From NCBI RefSeq assembly GCF_028368995.1, contig NZ_JAQNDL010000002.1, positions 1,299,724 to 1,363,723 on the forward strand: a stretch of DNA of 64,000 nucleotides, written 5' to 3'. The notes under the pieces were generated by a model. The model did no database searches. It worked only from the letters and a program-made list of their open reading frames with translations, and was not told where the DNA came from. The position numbers and the translations under genes are program-made. How positions within the stretch are numbered: the first letter of the stretch is position 1; each line of letters opens with the position of its first letter. Positions 37,373 through 46,308 of this stretch are shown here, piece after piece. Source of the stretch: Nannocystis bainbridge. GTDB taxonomy: Bacteria; Myxococcota_A; Polyangia; Nannocystales; Nannocystaceae.

Positions 37373-37510
37373 CGGCAGCGGCGAGCCCTCGCAGCAGCGA
37401 GGCGCACGAGCGGCAGCGGCGAGCCCTCGCAGCAGAGGCGCACGAGCGGCAGCGGCGAGCCCTCGCAGCAGAGGCGCACGAGCGGCAGCGGCGAGCCCTC
37501 GCAGCAGCGA
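37373..37510. repeat. Four tandem 36-38-bp direct repeats
   Basis: CGGCAGCGGCGAGCCCTCGC begins at 37373, 37411, 37447 and 37483, each copy followed by AGCAG and GCGCACGAG. It lies just downstream of the HAD gene. Confidence 0.85.
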
Positions 37511-37611
37511 GGCGCACGAGCGGCTGCACCGGGCGCGCTCGCCGGGGGCGAGGTGCGGCGGGAGCTGTCGGCGAGCGAGCGGACGCGGCCCGAGGAGTGG
37601 CGAAGTTCGAA

Positions 37612-37685
37612 CCTGTCGCATGGGGCATGCCGTAAGGGGCATGTCCCTTCGCGCATGTCGCGAAGAGCATGTCCCGACGAACATG
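37612..37685. repeat. 14-bp-phased palindromic array, six nodes
   Basis: Nodes CCTG 37612 and CATG 37626, 37640, 37654, 37668 and 37682 are each 14 bp apart. The array ends one base before the stop codon (37687) of the flavin oxidase gene. Confidence 0.92.
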
Positions 37686-37686
37686 C

Positions 37687-39030
37687 TCAAGCGTTCAGCT
37701 GAAACACGGCGTCCTCGAGCCAGTCGTTGAGGAACACGCCGCCCGGATCGAGGGCGGCGCGGTGGGCCAGGAAGGTGTCCATCTCCGAGTAGCGCTCACG
37801 GACCGCGCGCGGGTGCAGCAGGTACTTGCCCCAGTGCGGGCGGGCGCCGGGGATGGCCAGCATCTCGGCGCTCCACTGCGCGTAGAAGGCGTCGGCGTCG
37901 CGGGCCGAGCGGGTGGTGACGACCTCGATGTCGCAGATGGCCCGGCCGTGCGCGGGGGCCAGCAGGGCCGCGCTGGGGCCGATGAAGCGGGCGTGCACCA
38001 CCATGTTGACGGGGAAGCTGGCGGCGCGGGCGAGGCGGTCGATGAGGCCGATCGTGCGCCGCCAGGCCTGCTCGGCGTCGGCCAGCGGGACGCCGTACGA
38101 CATGTCCCAGCAGCGCGGGTAGGCCCGCTGGTAGTGGAAGGCGCGCGAGGCCGGGGCGACGGCGCTGCCGGAGGTCATCGACAGGTGCGGGGCGAGCTGC
38201 ATGAACGCGGGCGTGAGCTCGGGGGCGACGCGGCCCAGCAGCGGCAGCACGCCGTTGCACCCGGCGTAGGTGCAGGCGTAGGTGAAGGCGAACTTGAGGC
38301 GGTCGGCGACGGTGGCCCCGCGGTCGGGCTCGTCGGTGCGGCGCATCAGCTTGCACCACAGGGTGTCGGTGAAGGGGAACCAGTAGAGCTCGACGAATTC
38401 GTAGGTGGCGAGCAGGTCGGGCAGGCCGCCGAGCACGTCGTCGACGCCGATCCGGCGGTCCTCGACGTGGAGGTGGAACTCGGGCCAGCAGCGCATGGTG
38501 ACGTCGTGGACGACGCCGAGCGCGCCGAGCGAGCAGCGGGCGGCGTCGAACAGCGAGCCGTCGGCGGCGCTCAGGTGATGGACTTCGCCGCGCGCGTCGA
38601 CGAGGGTCAGGGCGACGACCTCGTCGGACATGGTCGAGGTGTGGAGGCCGGTGCCGTGGGCGGCCACCGCGATCGCGCCGCCGACGGAGATGTCCTGGAA
38701 GATGGTCGGCGTGATCAGGGTGAGGCCGCGGGCCTGGGTGAAGCGGACCAGGTCGCGCACGGTCGCGCCGGCCTCGACGCGGATCGCGGGGGCGCCGTCG
38801 AAGCGGGTCTCGTGCACGCGGCGGAGCCGGCCGAGATCGACGAGGCTGCCGCGCGTGGGCACCAGCGGGCTCCACGAGCACGAATTGCCGACAGCGCGGA
38901 TCCGGCCCGAGCGGCCGGCGCAGCGCACCGCCTCACGCAGCTCGTGAAGATCGCCGGGGCGGTAGAGGTCGGCGGTGCACGCCAGGTTGTCGTTCCAGTT
39001 GCGCCACTGGTAGTGCGGGATCCGGTCCAA
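37687..39030 (-). CDS. FAD-binding sugar-lactone oxidase-like protein
   Basis: A 447-residue protein of the VAO/ALO family. The FAD-binding half contains RAVGNSCSWSPLVP, GATVRDLVRFTQARGLTLI, QDISVGGAIAVAAHGTG and SLGALGVVHDVTMR. The C-terminal ALO domain ends PRPHWGKYLLHPRAV…YSEMDTFLAHRAALDPGGVFLNDWL, close to gulonolactone/arabinonolactone oxidases. The position that is His (GHS) in covalently flavinylated members is Cys here. It starts with TTG, 10 bp after the lipoxygenase gene, so the two are an operon. Confidence 0.83.
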   Translation of the reverse strand: MDRIPHYQWRNWNDNLACTADLYRPGDLHELREAVRCAGRSGRIRAVGNSCSWSPLVPTRGSLVDLGRLRRVHETRFDGAPAIRVEAGATVRDLVRFTQARGLTLITPTIFQDISVGGAIAVAAHGTGLHTSTMSDEVVALTLVDARGEVHHLSAADGSLFDAARCSLGALGVVHDVTMRCWPEFHLHVEDRRIGVDDVLGGLPDLLATYEFVELYWFPFTDTLWCKLMRRTDEPDRGATVADRLKFAFTYACTYAGCNGVLPLLGRVAPELTPAFMQLAPHLSMTSGSAVAPASRAFHYQRAYPRCWDMSYGVPLADAEQAWRRTIGLIDRLARAASFPVNMVVHARFIGPSAALLAPAHGRAICDIEVVTTRSARDADAFYAQWSAEMLAIPGARPHWGKYLLHPRAVRERYSEMDTFLAHRAALDPGGVFLNDWLEDAVFQLNA

Positions 39031-39040
39031 GGTCGGCTCG

Positions 39041-40753
39041 TCAGATGTTGATGCTGTTCGGCACCAGCCGCGGCAGCAGGTACGGATAGGGTCGCGGACG
39101 GGCGCGGTTGCGCTGCTCGATCTGCTGCTCGACGGCCGCGAGGTCCGTGTGAAGGCGGGCGATCAGCGGCCGCGCCGCGGCGACCTGGCCGAGCGCGTAG
39201 GGGCCGTAGTCGCCGAAGCGATCGAAGCGATAGAACGCGATCTGGTTGTTTTGGAATTGCTCGGCGCCGATGTCGAGCGGCGGCAAGGTGGCGGCGATCC
39301 GGGCGGCGTCGACGACCTCGTCCTCGCGCGGCGGGGGCCGGTAGGCGGCGCCGGGGAAGGCGGGGACGTAGGTGAAGTGATCGGTCTGGGGGAAGTGCAC
39401 GGCGGCGTGACCGGGGCCGGCGATGAACAGGAACTGCGCCAGCAGGTCGACGAGGGCGGCGCGGTCGTCCAGGCCCGAGGCCGGCAACACGCCGCGCAGG
39501 CGCCCGCCGTCGTCGGCCTGCAGCTCGTCGGCGAAGGCCTGCAGCTCGGCGTCGGCGCGCACGGCCGCGTCGCTCGGGTAGTAGAGGTCGACGTAGCCGG
39601 CGACGAAGCGGCGCAGCACGGGGGTCCACAGGCGGGCGTCGTCGCGCCACGGGTACTCGCGCGGGCCTTCGCCGACGCCGCGCGCGGCGAGGTCGGTCTC
39701 GAGCTCCTGGTCGCGCACCGACCAGCGCTCGTGGCTGCGGCGCATGATGTTGCGGGTCTCGGGCAGCGCGCCGGCGTAGAGGACGTCGAACACGCTGCCC
39801 GGGGTCTTGAGCAGGTTGAAGGCGAACCGGTTGACGGCGATGGTGTGGCGGGTGTGCGGCTGCAGCAGCACGTGGATCGGGTGCGACGGCGCGAGCTGCC
39901 GCTGCGAGCTGACGGCGAACGGCTCGGCGACGAAGTGGTGGCGATAGATGTGGCTCGACATCGCCTGCAGGTTGAACTCGGCGATCTCGACGTAGGTCTT
40001 GGCCAGGTCCCAGCGCGGGCTGCCGTCGCGCAGGTAGACCGGGTTGGGATCGGCGGCGCCCGGCTGATCGACGCGGATCGCCACGGGCACCAGGTCGCAC
40101 TGCGGGTCGTGGCCGGGCCGCTGGCAGAACAGGGCGATCGGGGCCGGCAGGTACTTGCCGCGCCAGCGCGAGTCGCGACCGCCGACGCCGTTGGGCGCGA
40201 GGCTCCGCGCGAGCAGCTCGAAGTCGGCGACGAACAGGTTGCCGGCGGCGTGCTCGCCGGCCAGCGTCGCGCCGGGGCCGAGCGCGCGCGCGAGGGCGTC
40301 GTCGCCGAGAGGGAGGCGCGCGCGCAGGTCGTCGAGGTCCTGCACGCGCGCCAGCAGCAGGGGGTTGGGGCCGTCGATGCGGTTGCGAGCGAACAGGCCG
40401 TCGCGCTGGTGGTCGGTGACGGCCGGCGGGGCGCGCAGGCCGAGCCGGTCGTCGAACAGGTCGCGGAAGGCCGCGAGCTTGTCGACGTCGCCGAGCACGC
40501 CGCGCAGGCGGTGCCACAGCTTCTTGCCCTGGGCCCCGGCGACGGAGCGCAGCAGGTGCGGCAGGTACGGCAGGGCCCAGCGCGGGCCGTAGAGCTCGCG
40601 CAGCGGGAACTCGCCGGCGACGGCGATCGGCGCCAGCGGGTTGTCTTCGCGCCGCGCGTAGGTGTAGCGCTCGCGCGCGAGCCGGAGCGCCCGGCGTCGC
40701 GCGGTCGGGTCGGGCTCGTGCTGCGGCAACGAGGGCGACGGGACGGGCTTCAT
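39041..40753 (-). CDS. Lipoxygenase
   Basis: A 570-residue bacterial lipoxygenase without the PLAT domain of plant and animal forms. SSHIYRHHFVAEPFA has the HX4H iron ligands (about residues 266 and 271), HPIHVLLQPHTRHTIAVN follows as in soybean LOX, and AGPGHAAVHFPQTDHF provides the third His and a His where plants have Asn. The chain ends PNSINI, whose C-terminal Ile is the last iron ligand. It inserts dioxygen into polyunsaturated fatty acids. ATG 40753 is chosen because TACGGT lies 8 nt upstream. No signal peptide is seen. Confidence 0.92.
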   Translation of the reverse strand: MKPVPSPSLPQHEPDPTARRRALRLARERYTYARREDNPLAPIAVAGEFPLRELYGPRWALPYLPHLLRSVAGAQGKKLWHRLRGVLGDVDKLAAFRDLFDDRLGLRAPPAVTDHQRDGLFARNRIDGPNPLLLARVQDLDDLRARLPLGDDALARALGPGATLAGEHAAGNLFVADFELLARSLAPNGVGGRDSRWRGKYLPAPIALFCQRPGHDPQCDLVPVAIRVDQPGAADPNPVYLRDGSPRWDLAKTYVEIAEFNLQAMSSHIYRHHFVAEPFAVSSQRQLAPSHPIHVLLQPHTRHTIAVNRFAFNLLKTPGSVFDVLYAGALPETRNIMRRSHERWSVRDQELETDLAARGVGEGPREYPWRDDARLWTPVLRRFVAGYVDLYYPSDAAVRADAELQAFADELQADDGGRLRGVLPASGLDDRAALVDLLAQFLFIAGPGHAAVHFPQTDHFTYVPAFPGAAYRPPPREDEVVDAARIAATLPPLDIGAEQFQNNQIAFYRFDRFGDYGPYALGQVAAARPLIARLHTDLAAVEQQIEQRNRARPRPYPYLLPRLVPNSINI

Positions 40754-40941
40754 CGAGCTCGACCGTAGCACGCCGGTCTACGCGGGGGCGGGAGGCACCT
40801 GTCCCGAGAGACAGCCTCTGAGGCGAACGACCGACGGCGGGCGCTCCGCGAACGGCGGTCGCCGACGGGGACAGTCGAGGCCTTTCAAGCGCGTCTCCCC
40901 GCCCCCGGGCGAGGTCACGGACGAACGGGTCGCTGCAGAAC

Positions 40942-41088
40942 CATGACCTCGAGGACAGGTTTCGAAGAGGCTGTCTCTTGAGTCATGTCCTGCGGTGCGC
41001 CGCGCGAGCTACGAGATGACCTCATGGACATGTCTCCAGGGACATGGCGCGAGCGACAGGGCACATCGGACATGACCCCGGGGACATG
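40942..41088. repeat. Two phased palindromic arrays between lipoxygenase and repeat-protein genes
   Basis: The first has nodes CATG 40942, CAGG 40956, GCTG 40970 and CATG 40984. The second has GATG 41015, CATG 41029, CATG 41043, CAGG 41057, CATG 41071 and CATG 41085. All within-array steps are 14 bp. The stop codon at 41089 directly follows the last CATG. A lone unit is at 40798-40815. Confidence 0.9.
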
Positions 41089-44000
41089 TCACGCGGTGCG
41101 GTGGCGGCGGGTGAACGAGCGCAGCAGGGCGGCGATGTTGCCGCGGACCTGGGGGTCGGTGCTGAGGCGGTAGCCGGGGGTGCGCATGGCGGCCGGAAGC
41201 AGCGGCAGCAGCGTGTCGTTGAGCTTCTTCTCGGCGCGGGCGTCGATGATCTTCTCGAACATGTCGGCGACGACGGTGTCGCCCTCGAAGTCGATCGAGA
41301 AGCGGGCGTCGCCGAAATTGTAGTGCAGGCCGCAGATCAGGAAGTTGAGGCGCGCCGGGCCGTCGACCAGGAGCGCCGGATCGGCGCCGATCCGCAGGCC
41401 GCCGTCGTCGAGGCGCAGGCGCACGCGGGTGCCGGGGAGCAGCAAGATGTCGACGAGGTGGTGGTGGAACAGCACGAGCCGGCCGCGGTCGTCGACGGGG
41501 AAGCGGTCGAGCAGGCCGCGCACGCCGGAGGCGCTCGGATCGCCGACGTCGCCGATCTGGCGGCGGATGATGGCCTCCACCAGAGCGTTCTCGAGCTGGC
41601 CGAGGCCGCCGACCTGGACCTCGCCCGACTGCAGGTGATAGCGGGCGCCGCGGAGCTGGATCGCCAGGCGCAGGCCGGGCATGCGCGCCGAGAGGCCGCG
41701 CTCGCTCTCGAGGGTGACCTCGACCTCGTTGGCGGTCAGGGTGACGCTGTCGGCCGGGTCCATCAGCAGCGCGAACTCGCCGTGATCGCCGGGCAGGCGG
41801 GCCGCGAACACGGCGATGCGCGTCGCGTCCTCGGGCGGGGCCGGCGGCATCGGCGGGCGCGGCAGGCCGAGCCGCTGGGCCCAGACGGGCGGCAGGCGCG
41901 GGGCGGCGAGGACCTTGTAGAGGTGCGAGAGCACGGCCTCGGTGACGGGGCTGACCGCGGCGGCCTCGTGGTAGTGCTCCTCGGCGATGCCGCTGATCGC
42001 CAGCTTCACGGCGGCGTCGCCGGCCCGCAGGCTGAGGTCGTGGAGGTAGAAGTCGGGCAGCCAGTCGAGCGAGCCGTCGGTGACGAACAGGCCGGCGGCC
42101 GAGCGCAGCGACACGCCGTCCTTGTCGAGGTGGAGGTCGATCGAGCCGCCGCGGGCGACGCAGATCTTGAGCGGACCCCACGGCTTGTCGGCGCCGAGCG
42201 CCAGGAGGGTGTCGTGGCCGGCCCGCGGCGAGCGATCGCTGGGCCAGAAGTGGCGCATGAACGCGGCGAACAGGGTCCGCATGGCGTGGCTGAGCAGCTG
42301 CTGCGACAGCTCGCCGGCCGGCGGCGAGGCGTCGATCACCAGCGTCCACGGCAGGAAGGTGAGGTCGATGGTGCGCACGGTGAGCGTCAGGCCGAGGCCG
42401 AGGATCCGCACCGTGGCGCCCTTGCCGAAGGCGATGTGGGCGCCGCCGCGGCCGAGCGAGAGGTCGACGGTGCGGGCCGCGTCGGCGCTGACGCGCACGG
42501 CCCCGAGCGCGCCGACGGTCTGCTCCCACACGACCACGCCGGGCGCGGCCGGCAGCGGCGGCGGGATCGGGGCGGCGGCCGGCAGGGCGAGGCGATCGAG
42601 GATGTCGGCGAGCCGCTTGTCGGGGACGAAGCGGGCGAACAGCCGGCGCAGGATCTCGTGCACCAGCGGCCCGCTGGGCGGCTGGCTCACCAGCTCGATC
42701 GCGGCGGCGCCGGGCCGGTAGCGCAGGCCTTCGAGGGCGACGTCGGCCAGCAGGTCGGTGCCCTCGGCGACGAGCTGCAGCGGGGCCTCGGCGCGCAGCT
42801 CGAGCGCGTCCGGGCGCCGCTCGAGCCGCAGGCCGGCGCCGGGCGGCAGCTCGAGGCGGACGCGGACCCGCTTCGAGCTGTCCCTTGGGACCTGCGCCAG
42901 GAGCCACGTCTCTTCGGGCAGCTGCGGCGGCGCCAGCGGGAGGTGCGGGCGCAGGCGGGTCAGCCCGAACTGCTCGACGCAGCGGGCCACCAGCTGCGAC
43001 AGGTAGTCGCCGAGCGGCGGCTCGCTGGCGGCGCGCAGGCTGGTGGTTGCGATGTCGTGGTCGAGCGCGGCCAGCCGCAGGACCAGGCCCAGCTCGGGGG
43101 CGACGACGGCGAGCCCGCGCGCGCTGGTGAAGCCGAGCTCCGCGGGCGCGAGGCGGACGGCGAGGGTGTCGTCGGGGTCGAAGCGGACGTCGAGCGGGCC
43201 GACCACCGGGACGCGGGTGCTGGCGAGCAGGGCCGAGGGCAGCGCTTCGAGGCCCTGCTGGGGGCCGCCGTCGCGGCGCACGCCGAGGATGTCCGGAAGG
43301 ACAGGTGCGGCGCGGACCCGGATCAGCTGGGCGAGGGCGAGGTCGCCGAACTCGCCGAGCGCGGGGCTGGCCTCGGTGACGACGCTGCCGTCGTGCCAGC
43401 GGTACTCGATCCGGTGGAGGTCGATGTCGGGCAGGACGGACAGGCCGCGGAAGCGCAGGCGCAGGCCGGCGGGGGCCTCGACGACCAGCGCGCCTTCGCC
43501 GTGGCGGACGTGGACCTCGCCGTCAGGGTCGGTGGTCAGGCGCACGCCGGTGCGCGGATTGAACGGCTGGTCGAGGATCTGCAGCTCCTCGGCGTCGCGC
43601 TCGTCGAAGAGGCCGAGGCGGCCCAGCAGGGCGGGCGACAGGCGCGGCAGCACGCGGGCGTCGACGACCCGGCGGAGCAGCGCGCGCATCAGCGGACCGA
43701 GCGGCGGGTCGGTCTGGATCTCCAGGCGGACCCGCGGCTCGACGCCGGCGACGGCCGACGGGGCGCCGACGAGGACGGCCCGGACCAGGCGCAGCTCGGC
43801 CAGCTCCGGCAGCTCGTCGGCGTGCACGGCGAGGCCGCCGGGGGCCTCGAAGCGGAACCCGCCGGCGGCGCGGGTGAGCAGCAGCTCGCGGTCGCCGAGC
43901 AGCGCCAGCTCGCCGCGGGCGCCGAGCGGGATGCGGGCCAGCACGCGGGCGCCGGACGGCGGCTGGCCGGCGTGCAGCTGGCCCGGGATGATGTCGGCCA

Positions 44001-44979
44001 GGCGCGCGCGCAGGCCGACGGGCGCGGCTGGCGTCGCGGACATGTCCGTCGGGGCATGTCCGTTGGGACCTGTGCCGACGGGCATGTCGGAAGGAGCATG
44101 TCCTTCGAGACCTGCGCCCACGGGCATGTCGGAAGAGACAGGCGCGCCCGCGGCATCGCGCTGCTTGCCGCGGCGCGGGCGCTTCTGGCCGCGGAGCCGG
44201 CGCACGAGGTCCTCGACGCGGACGCGGCGCTGCTCGTCGGCGAACAGGTCGTAGCCGGGGATGGTCATGGCCGCGGGCAGGCGGGCGCGCAGCCAGCGAG
44301 AGGCGACCCAGGCGACGAAGCGGACCAGGGCCCGGCGCGCGGGGCCGGTCGGGCCCGGGTCGATCTCGAGGCGGGCCTGGCCGAACAGCAGGCGCACGGC
44401 GAGGATCGGCAGGGCGAGGCCGAGGACCCGCACCAGGGCGGGCCGGCTGAGGGCGACCTCGGCCCGATCGCCGCGCAACTCGGCGACGAGGCGGGCGTCA
44501 GGAGGCAGCCAGACGGCGGCGCCGGCGGGGCCGTGGAACACCCGGCGAGCGCCGGTGCTCGGGTCGGCAGGCAGGTTCTGCGCCAGGTGGTCGAGGAGGC
44601 TGCGGCCGGGCTGCCAGCCGAGGCCGCGGCGGAGGGCGATGCGCATGGCGACGCCAGCGGCAGCGAACAGGAACGGGCCGATGGCGTCGGCCTCGGCGGT
44701 GACTGTCCCGAAGACCAGGTCGAGCCGGGTCCGCCGCAGCTCGACGGTGGGCAGGTCGGGCAGGCGGGCGAGCAGGGCGCTGCCAGGGTCGAGCTCGAGG
44801 GCCTCGGCGTCGAGCGCGAGGCGCAGCGGAGCGGCCAGCGCGAGCTCGAGGTCGAGGGGCCCGACGAGCGGGAGGTTGATCCGGCCGAGGGCCTCGCGCG
44901 GGACGTCGGTCGCGGCGGCGGCACGCGGACCGTCATGCGGTCGGCGATACCCGGGGACCTGATCGTCGAGGCCTGCCAT
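41089..44979 (-). CDS. Large tandem-repeat protein, possible lipid-transfer-like fold
   Basis: A 1296-residue protein that I do not recognise. It is built of about seven repeats of 150-190 residues. Each is strand-rich and ends with an amphipathic helix after a PPxGxL turn: DPPLGPLMRALLRRVVD, EPPLGDYLSQLVARCVEQF, QPPSGPLVHEILRRLFARF, SPPAGELSQQLLSHAMRTLF, SPVTEAVLSHLYKVLAA. No signal peptide or clear membrane segment is seen. The alternation of long strands and helices recalls repeating beta-groove or SMP-like lipid-transfer proteins, which is only an inference. ATG 44979 is chosen over a GTG at 45060. A linker near residue 300 is encoded by a nine-node palindromic array. Confidence 0.72.
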   Translation of the reverse strand: MAGLDDQVPGYRRPHDGPRAAAATDVPREALGRINLPLVGPLDLELALAAPLRLALDAEALELDPGSALLARLPDLPTVELRRTRLDLVFGTVTAEADAIGPFLFAAAGVAMRIALRRGLGWQPGRSLLDHLAQNLPADPSTGARRVFHGPAGAAVWLPPDARLVAELRGDRAEVALSRPALVRVLGLALPILAVRLLFGQARLEIDPGPTGPARRALVRFVAWVASRWLRARLPAAMTIPGYDLFADEQRRVRVEDLVRRLRGQKRPRRGKQRDAAGAPVSSDMPVGAGLEGHAPSDMPVGTGPNGHAPTDMSATPAAPVGLRARLADIIPGQLHAGQPPSGARVLARIPLGARGELALLGDRELLLTRAAGGFRFEAPGGLAVHADELPELAELRLVRAVLVGAPSAVAGVEPRVRLEIQTDPPLGPLMRALLRRVVDARVLPRLSPALLGRLGLFDERDAEELQILDQPFNPRTGVRLTTDPDGEVHVRHGEGALVVEAPAGLRLRFRGLSVLPDIDLHRIEYRWHDGSVVTEASPALGEFGDLALAQLIRVRAAPVLPDILGVRRDGGPQQGLEALPSALLASTRVPVVGPLDVRFDPDDTLAVRLAPAELGFTSARGLAVVAPELGLVLRLAALDHDIATTSLRAASEPPLGDYLSQLVARCVEQFGLTRLRPHLPLAPPQLPEETWLLAQVPRDSSKRVRVRLELPPGAGLRLERRPDALELRAEAPLQLVAEGTDLLADVALEGLRYRPGAAAIELVSQPPSGPLVHEILRRLFARFVPDKRLADILDRLALPAAAPIPPPLPAAPGVVVWEQTVGALGAVRVSADAARTVDLSLGRGGAHIAFGKGATVRILGLGLTLTVRTIDLTFLPWTLVIDASPPAGELSQQLLSHAMRTLFAAFMRHFWPSDRSPRAGHDTLLALGADKPWGPLKICVARGGSIDLHLDKDGVSLRSAAGLFVTDGSLDWLPDFYLHDLSLRAGDAAVKLAISGIAEEHYHEAAAVSPVTEAVLSHLYKVLAAPRLPPVWAQRLGLPRPPMPPAPPEDATRIAVFAARLPGDHGEFALLMDPADSVTLTANEVEVTLESERGLSARMPGLRLAIQLRGARYHLQSGEVQVGGLGQLENALVEAIIRRQIGDVGDPSASGVRGLLDRFPVDDRGRLVLFHHHLVDILLLPGTRVRLRLDDGGLRIGADPALLVDGPARLNFLICGLHYNFGDARFSIDFEGDTVVADMFEKIIDARAEKKLNDTLLPLLPAAMRTPGYRLSTDPQVRGNIAALLRSFTRRHRTA
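44027..44142. repeat. Nine-node 14-bp-phased array inside a coding region
   Basis: Nodes GCTG 44027, CATG 44041, CATG 44055, CCTG 44069, CATG 44083, CATG 44097, CCTG 44111, CATG 44125 and CAGG 44139 are each 14 bp apart. The encoded stretch contains repeated DMPVGAG/DMPVGTG and GHAPSDM/GHAPTDM peptides and forms a flexible linker in the repeat protein. Confidence 0.93.
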
Positions 44980-45096
44980 GCCCTCGGGTGTATCGGATCT
45001 GGCAGAGGTTGGGCAGGTGAGGCGGGCGATCGGCAGGCTAAGCCCCGCGGATCGATACACTCGGAATACGTCGAAGCGGGGCCGCGGCGAGCGCGC

Positions 45097-45678
45097 TCAA
45101 TCGCTCGTGACGCGGCGGAAAGGGGCCGCAGGAGCCCGTTCGTGAGGGACGGCGATCGGCGTCAGGGTGGCCTCGACGAGCATTCGCAGCGCCCGCTGCT
45201 GTCGACGCAGGCTGCTGCGATCGGCGGCGAGGAGGCCGACGACGATGAGAAACGGGACCAACAAGGTGGCGGCGACGACAGGTCCCGCGATCGCGAGCTG
45301 AAAGCCAGCCATCGCCAGGCCGAGGGCGATGATGAACGCGAAGGCGGTGCGCGTGAGCGGGTGGAGGCGGAAGCGGACGACGACGTGGGCGCCGCCGTCT
45401 CGCGGGCCGACGACGACCTCGCAGATGGCCCGCGTGCCGGGCCGCCAGGCGCCAGGATCGGCGGTGAGGTAGAAGCCGTGCGGGCTGCGCTCGAGCGCGA
45501 AGCCGGGGTCCTCGCCGTGGCCGGTGTGGGCCTGCAGACGGGCGACCTCCGGCGCGGCGAGGAATTGACGCTCGACGTCGGCCGGGTCGGCGGTGACGGT
45601 GAACTCGAGCGCCGCGGGCACGCGAGCCAGAGCGCCGGGGCGGCGCGTGACGGGCTCGGGCGAGGACGGAGACGACAT
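45097..45678 (-). CDS. Hypothetical membrane protein with two TM segments
   Basis: A 193-residue protein. A soluble N-terminal domain (ALEFTVTADPADVERQFLA to VVVRFRLHPLTRTAF) is followed by two adjacent membrane segments (AFIIALGLAMAGFQLAIAGP and VVAATLLVPFLIVVGLLAA) and a basic cytoplasmic tail. It lies 24 bp after the upstream gene and may form a transcription unit with the large repeat protein. No family recognised. Confidence 0.65.
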   Translation of the reverse strand: MSSPSSPEPVTRRPGALARVPAALEFTVTADPADVERQFLAAPEVARLQAHTGHGEDPGFALERSPHGFYLTADPGAWRPGTRAICEVVVGPRDGGAHVVVRFRLHPLTRTAFAFIIALGLAMAGFQLAIAGPVVAATLLVPFLIVVGLLAADRSSLRRQQRALRMLVEATLTPIAVPHERAPAAPFRRVTSD

Positions 45679-45702
45679 CGCCGGCCGGACCGCGCGGGCG
45701 AC

Positions 45703-46194
45703 CTAGCCCTTGGGCAAGGACTTCTTGACCAGGTCGCTGGCGACCACGGCGAGCTTGCCCGCGGCCTCGGCGACGGCGGCGGAGGTGCCCACGGCGCGCA
45801 CGAGGGTCGAGAGGCCAGAGATCGCGCGGCGCAGGTCTTCGAGCTCGGGGCGCGACAGCGGCAGCAGCTCGACGACGACGAGGCTGACGCGCTGATGCTC
45901 GTCGCGCAGGACGCTGATGCGCTCGTCGAGGCCGCGGATCTGGTCGTTGATGGCGCTCCAGCGGGAGGGCTGTTCGTACGGATCGACCTGGTCGAGCCGC
46001 TGACGCATGCGCTCGCTGGCCTCGGTCAGCCGCGCGAGCGCCTGCGACAGGTCTTCGAGGAGTTCGTGTTTGTTGCTCATGCCGGGTTCGGGGGCGAGAG
46101 GGCCGGGAACAGGCTCGGCGGGCCGCGCCGCGGCGGTGCGTCCGCCGGGACGGGCCGGCCGCGCGGGCCGCTTGCGCTGCCGTCTGTCCGCCAC
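45703..46194 (-). CDS. Hypothetical coiled-coil protein
   Basis: A 163-residue protein with a basic Pro/Ala/Arg N-terminus followed by a predicted coiled coil (ELLEDLSQALARLTEASERM, INDQIRGLDERISVLRDEHQ). The C-terminal region is helical. TAGTGT lies 6 nt before the GTG at 46194, which supports this start over an internal ATG at 46080. Function unknown. Confidence 0.6.
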   Translation of the reverse strand: MADRRQRKRPARPARPGGRTAAARPAEPVPGPLAPEPGMSNKHELLEDLSQALARLTEASERMRQRLDQVDPYEQPSRWSAINDQIRGLDERISVLRDEHQRVSLVVVELLPLSRPELEDLRRAISGLSTLVRAVGTSAAVAEAAGKLAVVASDLVKKSLPKG

Positions 46195-46308
46195 CCCGAA
46201 ACACTACGCAACTCGCCAGGGCGGCGCCAGGTGGGCCGTGCGGCGCGATCGCGACGCGCGCGCGACTTGGGGTTCACGAGGCGCGGAGGCGACGCGGGTG
46301 CGGCGACG

